Below are positions 62,042-64,000 of a DNA stretch of 64,000 bases, one piece after another (within the stretch, counting starts at the first letter, position 1; the number at the start of each line of letters is the position of its first letter). The notes below the pieces were generated by a model. That model made no database searches and was not told the DNA's origin. It saw nothing but the letters and a program-made list of their open reading frames with translations. This DNA is from Herbaspirillum huttiense (GTDB taxonomy: Bacteria > Pseudomonadota > Gammaproteobacteria > Burkholderiales > Burkholderiaceae_D), in assembly GCF_004367745.1 (NCBI RefSeq), contig NZ_CP037993.1:4464001-4528000 (forward strand). The letters are read 5' to 3'. The translations under genes were made by a program, and so were the position numbers.

Positions 62042-62323
62042 ATGAAAAAGATGTCCTTCCTCATGCTGGCCGCTGCCAAACCGGTACTGCGCCGCTATGA
62101 CGATCTCAACCGCCGCCGTGCCGGCACCGCGCCCGCCGACACCGCCTCAGGCCAACCGGCCATCATCGGTGAAGAAGACATGCAGCCCGTCGCCCAGGAA
62201 AGCAGCATGGTGGCTGACGGCACGCAGCACCATGATCCGGCCGGCGCACCGCCTGTCCAGGCCGCTGCGGTCGATGCCCCGCCGCGCAAGGATGGCGACT
62301 TCGCGCCGCCGGTCGGCGCCTGA
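62042..62323 (+). CDS. Small Ala/Pro-rich protein, unknown
   Basis: The 93-aa ORF has CAGGAGCC 4 nt before its ATG. The N-terminus MKKMSFLMLAAAKPVLRRYD has a short hydrophobic patch but is too short for a clear signal peptide. The rest is rich in Ala, Pro, Asp and Arg, probably disordered, and ends DAPPRKDGDFAPPVGA. I do not recognise it. It is convergent with the cytochrome b561 gene, with one base between the stops. The good ribosome-binding site and codon usage support it as real; it may be restricted to close relatives. Confidence 0.5.
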   Translation: MKKMSFLMLAAAKPVLRRYDDLNRRRAGTAPADTASGQPAIIGEEDMQPVAQESSMVADGTQHHDPAGAPPVQAAAVDAPPRKDGDFAPPVGA

Positions 62324-62324
62324 G

Positions 62325-62969
62325 TCAGCGCCGCTCGCCCTCGTCCTTGCCGCCCCATGAGGCCGGCAGCATGCGCACCAGCGTGGCATCCTTGCGCACG
62401 CGGTGATGGAAGAGAGCCGCCGCGATGTGGAGGAGCACCACCACCCACACCACCCAGTCCCCCAGGAATTTGTGGATGGCGAAGATGGGTGTCTCCACCT
62501 GCTCGGCCGTGAGCTGCCAGGTCGTGGCGATCCAGTGGAACAAGGCCGTCTCGCGGAATGCCGGAATGATGAAGAGACCGAAATTGGTCGGATCATAGGT
62601 GTTCAGGTAGCCCGTGAGCGGCATCACGATCATGAACAGGTACAGTGCCCAGTGCGCCAGTTTGGCCAGCAGATGTTCCAGCGCACTGCCCGGCACCGGT
62701 GACGGCTCGACATTGATCCAGCGCCAGATCAGGCGCGGGATCACCAGCACCCCGATGCTCACGCCCAGCACCCAGTGGATGTTGAGAATGGGAATGACCA
62801 GTTCGCCATTCGGTTCGATACCGAACAGCGCAGGCTTGATGCTGGTCTCGGGATCGATGAACCAGATCACGTAATACACCACGATATAGGCCAGGATGAA
62901 GGCCACCGCCATGGTCCAGTGGAAGCACTTGGCGACTGCGCCGAAGCGCTCCGCAGTATTTTTCAGCAT
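62325..62969 (-). CDS. Cytochrome b561
   Basis: The 214-aa membrane protein has four hydrophobic helices typical of the bacterial b561 family. Candidate haem-ligand His residues are in CFHWTMAVAFILAY, NIHWVLGVSIGV, LFHWIAT or AIHKFLGDWVVWVV, and LHIAAALFHHRV. It moves electrons between ubiquinol and periplasmic acceptors and in some cases superoxide. CAGGGA lies before the ATG. It is followed on the other strand by the small Ala/Pro-rich gene and preceded by the azoreductase gene 38 bp away. Confidence 0.92.
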   Translation of the reverse strand: MLKNTAERFGAVAKCFHWTMAVAFILAYIVVYYVIWFIDPETSIKPALFGIEPNGELVIPILNIHWVLGVSIGVLVIPRLIWRWINVEPSPVPGSALEHLLAKLAHWALYLFMIVMPLTGYLNTYDPTNFGLFIIPAFRETALFHWIATTWQLTAEQVETPIFAIHKFLGDWVVWVVVLLHIAAALFHHRVRKDATLVRMLPASWGGKDEGERR

Positions 62970-63007
62970 GAATTTCCCTGCCAGAAGAAAAAAGGTGCGT
63001 CAGTGTA

Positions 63008-63622
63008 TTACACGCGCAAAAAGGCAATGCGTGCCGCAGCATCGGCCAGCGCCTGCGCTTTTTCGCTCTCGCCCATGGCCACGCCTTCGGCGCGGATCAC
63101 GGTGACGTCGACGATGCCAAGGAAGCCCAGCAGATCCTGCAGATAGCGTTCCTGGTGATCCAGCGCCGCTTCCGGCGTGCCCTCCGCATACTGGCCGCCG
63201 CGCACCGAGGCGATGTAGGCACGGCGTCCCTTGAGCAGCCCTTCCGGACCGGCCTCGCCGTAGGCGAAGGTAGTCCCTGCCACTGCCACCCTGTCGATCC
63301 AGGCTTTCAGTGACGACGGCAGCGAGAAGTTGTACATCGGCGCGCCGATCACCAGCAGGTCCGCCTGCAGCAGTTCATCCAGGCAGGCCTGTCCCAATGC
63401 CAGGTCCGCCTGCAGGGCAGAATCGCTGACCTCCGCGCCATTGAAGGCCGCCAGGTGCTGCGGCGACAGATGCGCAGGCGCGACGGCGGCGAGGTCGCGA
63501 TAGACCACTTCCAGTGCCGGATGCAGCACGCGCAGGCGCGCCACGATTTGCGCCGAGAGCTGGCGGCTTACGGAATGTTCACCCAGGATGCTGGCATCCA
63601 GATGCAGGAGTTTCATGGTCAT
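63008..63622 (-). CDS. azoR: FMN-dependent NADH-azoreductase
   Basis: The 204-aa flavodoxin-fold quinone/azo reductase has the opening [20 protein letters not shown] for FMN phosphate binding (key part [12 protein letters not shown]). [19 protein letters not shown] is the hallmark segment contacting the flavin, and [11 protein letters not shown] the second. These enzymes reduce quinones and azo compounds with NADH and help against thiol or quinone stress. GAGG lies 5 nt before the first ATG; a second ATG follows two codons later. It is upstream of the b561 gene on the same strand, possibly co-transcribed. Confidence 0.93.
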   Translation of the reverse strand: MTMKLLHLDASILGEHSVSRQLSAQIVARLRVLHPALEVVYRDLAAVAPAHLSPQHLAAFNGAEVSDSALQADLALGQACLDELLQADLLVIGAPMYNFSLPSSLKAWIDRVAVAGTTFAYGEAGPEGLLKGRRAYIASVRGGQYAEGTPEAALDHQERYLQDLLGFLGIVDVTVIRAEGVAMGESEKAQALADAAARIAFLRV

Positions 63623-63684
63623 GGATTCCTCATATTCTATAAATCATTTAGTCAATTTACGCAAAAAAAGCGGGGCAGTGATGC

Positions 63685-64000
63685 TCAGGGCTTGGCCGCA
63701 CCGGGCTCCACCGGTTTGAGCACACCTTCCTTGGAGAACGGCAGCACCTGCCCCAGCCGGTTCACCAGCAGCGTCGTGATGGCCTGCGGAGCAGTCGCGA
63801 CGACCTGCCAGCTGAGGCCGTCATCGCGGCTCTGCAGCAGCTTGCCCTCCAGCGAAGAGGCCGTCAGCACCCCCGGCGTTGCCTGCAGCGCCGTGATGGA
63901 TCCGCTGGTGGGCAAAGCCACGGCCTGCCACGTCGCCCCCTCATCCATACTGCGCAAGAGCTTGCCGCCCAGTCCTGCCACGATCAGCGTGCCCGAGGGC
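63685..64000 (-). CDS. YCF48/BNR-repeat-like protein, 3' end only
   Basis: The gene enters from beyond base 64000; only its last 100 or so codons are visible. Two repeat units of the form G-K-L-L-(R/Q)-S-x-D-(E/D)-G-x-(T/S)-W-(Q)-(A/V) are seen (KLLRSMDEGATWQAV and KLLQSRDDGLSWQVV), the pattern of YCF48 beta-propeller proteins. The C-terminus is EGVLKPVEPGAAKP. In proteobacteria such proteins often sit beside an RND-type exporter; that neighbour would be outside the window. The start, length and signal peptide cannot be determined. Confidence 0.8.
   Translation of the reverse strand, partial: PSGTLIVAGLGGKLLRSMDEGATWQAVALPTSGSITALQATPGVLTASSLEGKLLQSRDDGLSWQVVATAPQAITTLLVNRLGQVLPFSKEGVLKPVEPGAAKP

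Overview
The window is a chromosomal stretch of a GC-rich betaproteobacterium. The 16S/23S sequence, the rrn spacer carrying tRNA-Ile and tRNA-Ala, the gene orders rpe-gph-trpEGDC, ptsN-hprK-rapZ and lolB-ispE-tRNA-Gln-prs-rplY, and the protein sequences all fit the Oxalobacteraceae, most likely Herbaspirillum. That placement is recognition, not a search. Almost everything is core metabolism or housekeeping. The only mobile-type gene is a REP-associated tyrosine transposase (RAYT) near 51 kb. There is no CRISPR array, prophage or plasmid-type gene.

Layout. 1-4.1 kb: a minus-strand rrn operon (two promoters, leader boxA, 16S, tRNA-Ile, tRNA-Ala, spacer boxA, 5' half of 23S) with a visible 16S processing stem. 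4.2-7.6 kb: enoyl-CoA hydratase, UspA, MltA, a 59-aa membrane microprotein and ApaG. 7.8-13.6 kb: rpe-gph, then a trp leader with attenuator-like folding and trpEGDC. 13.6-17.1 kb: a short-chain dehydrogenase with a divergent LysR regulator, and a DHA2-type exporter whose upstream region holds an inverted repeat and a 9-bp tandem array. 17.1-26.9 kb: on the minus strand, a large FAD/Fe-S oxidoreductase, HIT protein, DUF971 protein and GNAT protein, followed by the ubiquinone genes ubiE, ubiJ and ubiB with a Tim44-domain protein between ubiE and ubiJ. 27-32 kb: two tandem microproteins, a YqaA/DedA-like protein, ilvA, queF and pagP.

32-42 kb: nitrogen-PTS and HPr-kinase genes (ptsN, hprK, rapZ), a 22-bp tandem repeat, base-excision repair (mutM-mutY), outer-membrane and isoprenoid genes (TPR lipoprotein, lolB, ispE), tRNA-Gln, prs and the L25 gene. 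42-50.5 kb: an M61 peptidase and glutamate synthase gltBD. 50.6-58.2 kb: the RAYT element, a TFIIB-type zinc-ribbon protein with TerC, an NhaR-type regulator, a LysR/MFS divergent pair and AMP nucleosidase. 58.2-64 kb: periplasmic asparaginase, a Tat-exported OpgD-like glucan protein, tRNA-Arg, an alanine/proline-rich small protein, cytochrome b561, an azoreductase and the 3' end of a YCF48/BNR-repeat gene cut by the window edge.

How the genes connect. Pentose phosphate and PRPP supply (rpe, prs) feed tryptophan synthesis, whose leader encodes a peptide with three Trp codons and folds like an attenuator. UbiE, UbiJ and UbiB serve ubiquinone synthesis. GltBD, AnsB and PtsN concern nitrogen. 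LolB, PagP, OpgD and MltA maintain the envelope. No plainly new multi-gene system stands out. The best undescribed candidates are the tandem 25/45-aa microproteins, the RAYT unit with its inverted flanks, the two tandem-repeat arrays, and the trp leader.
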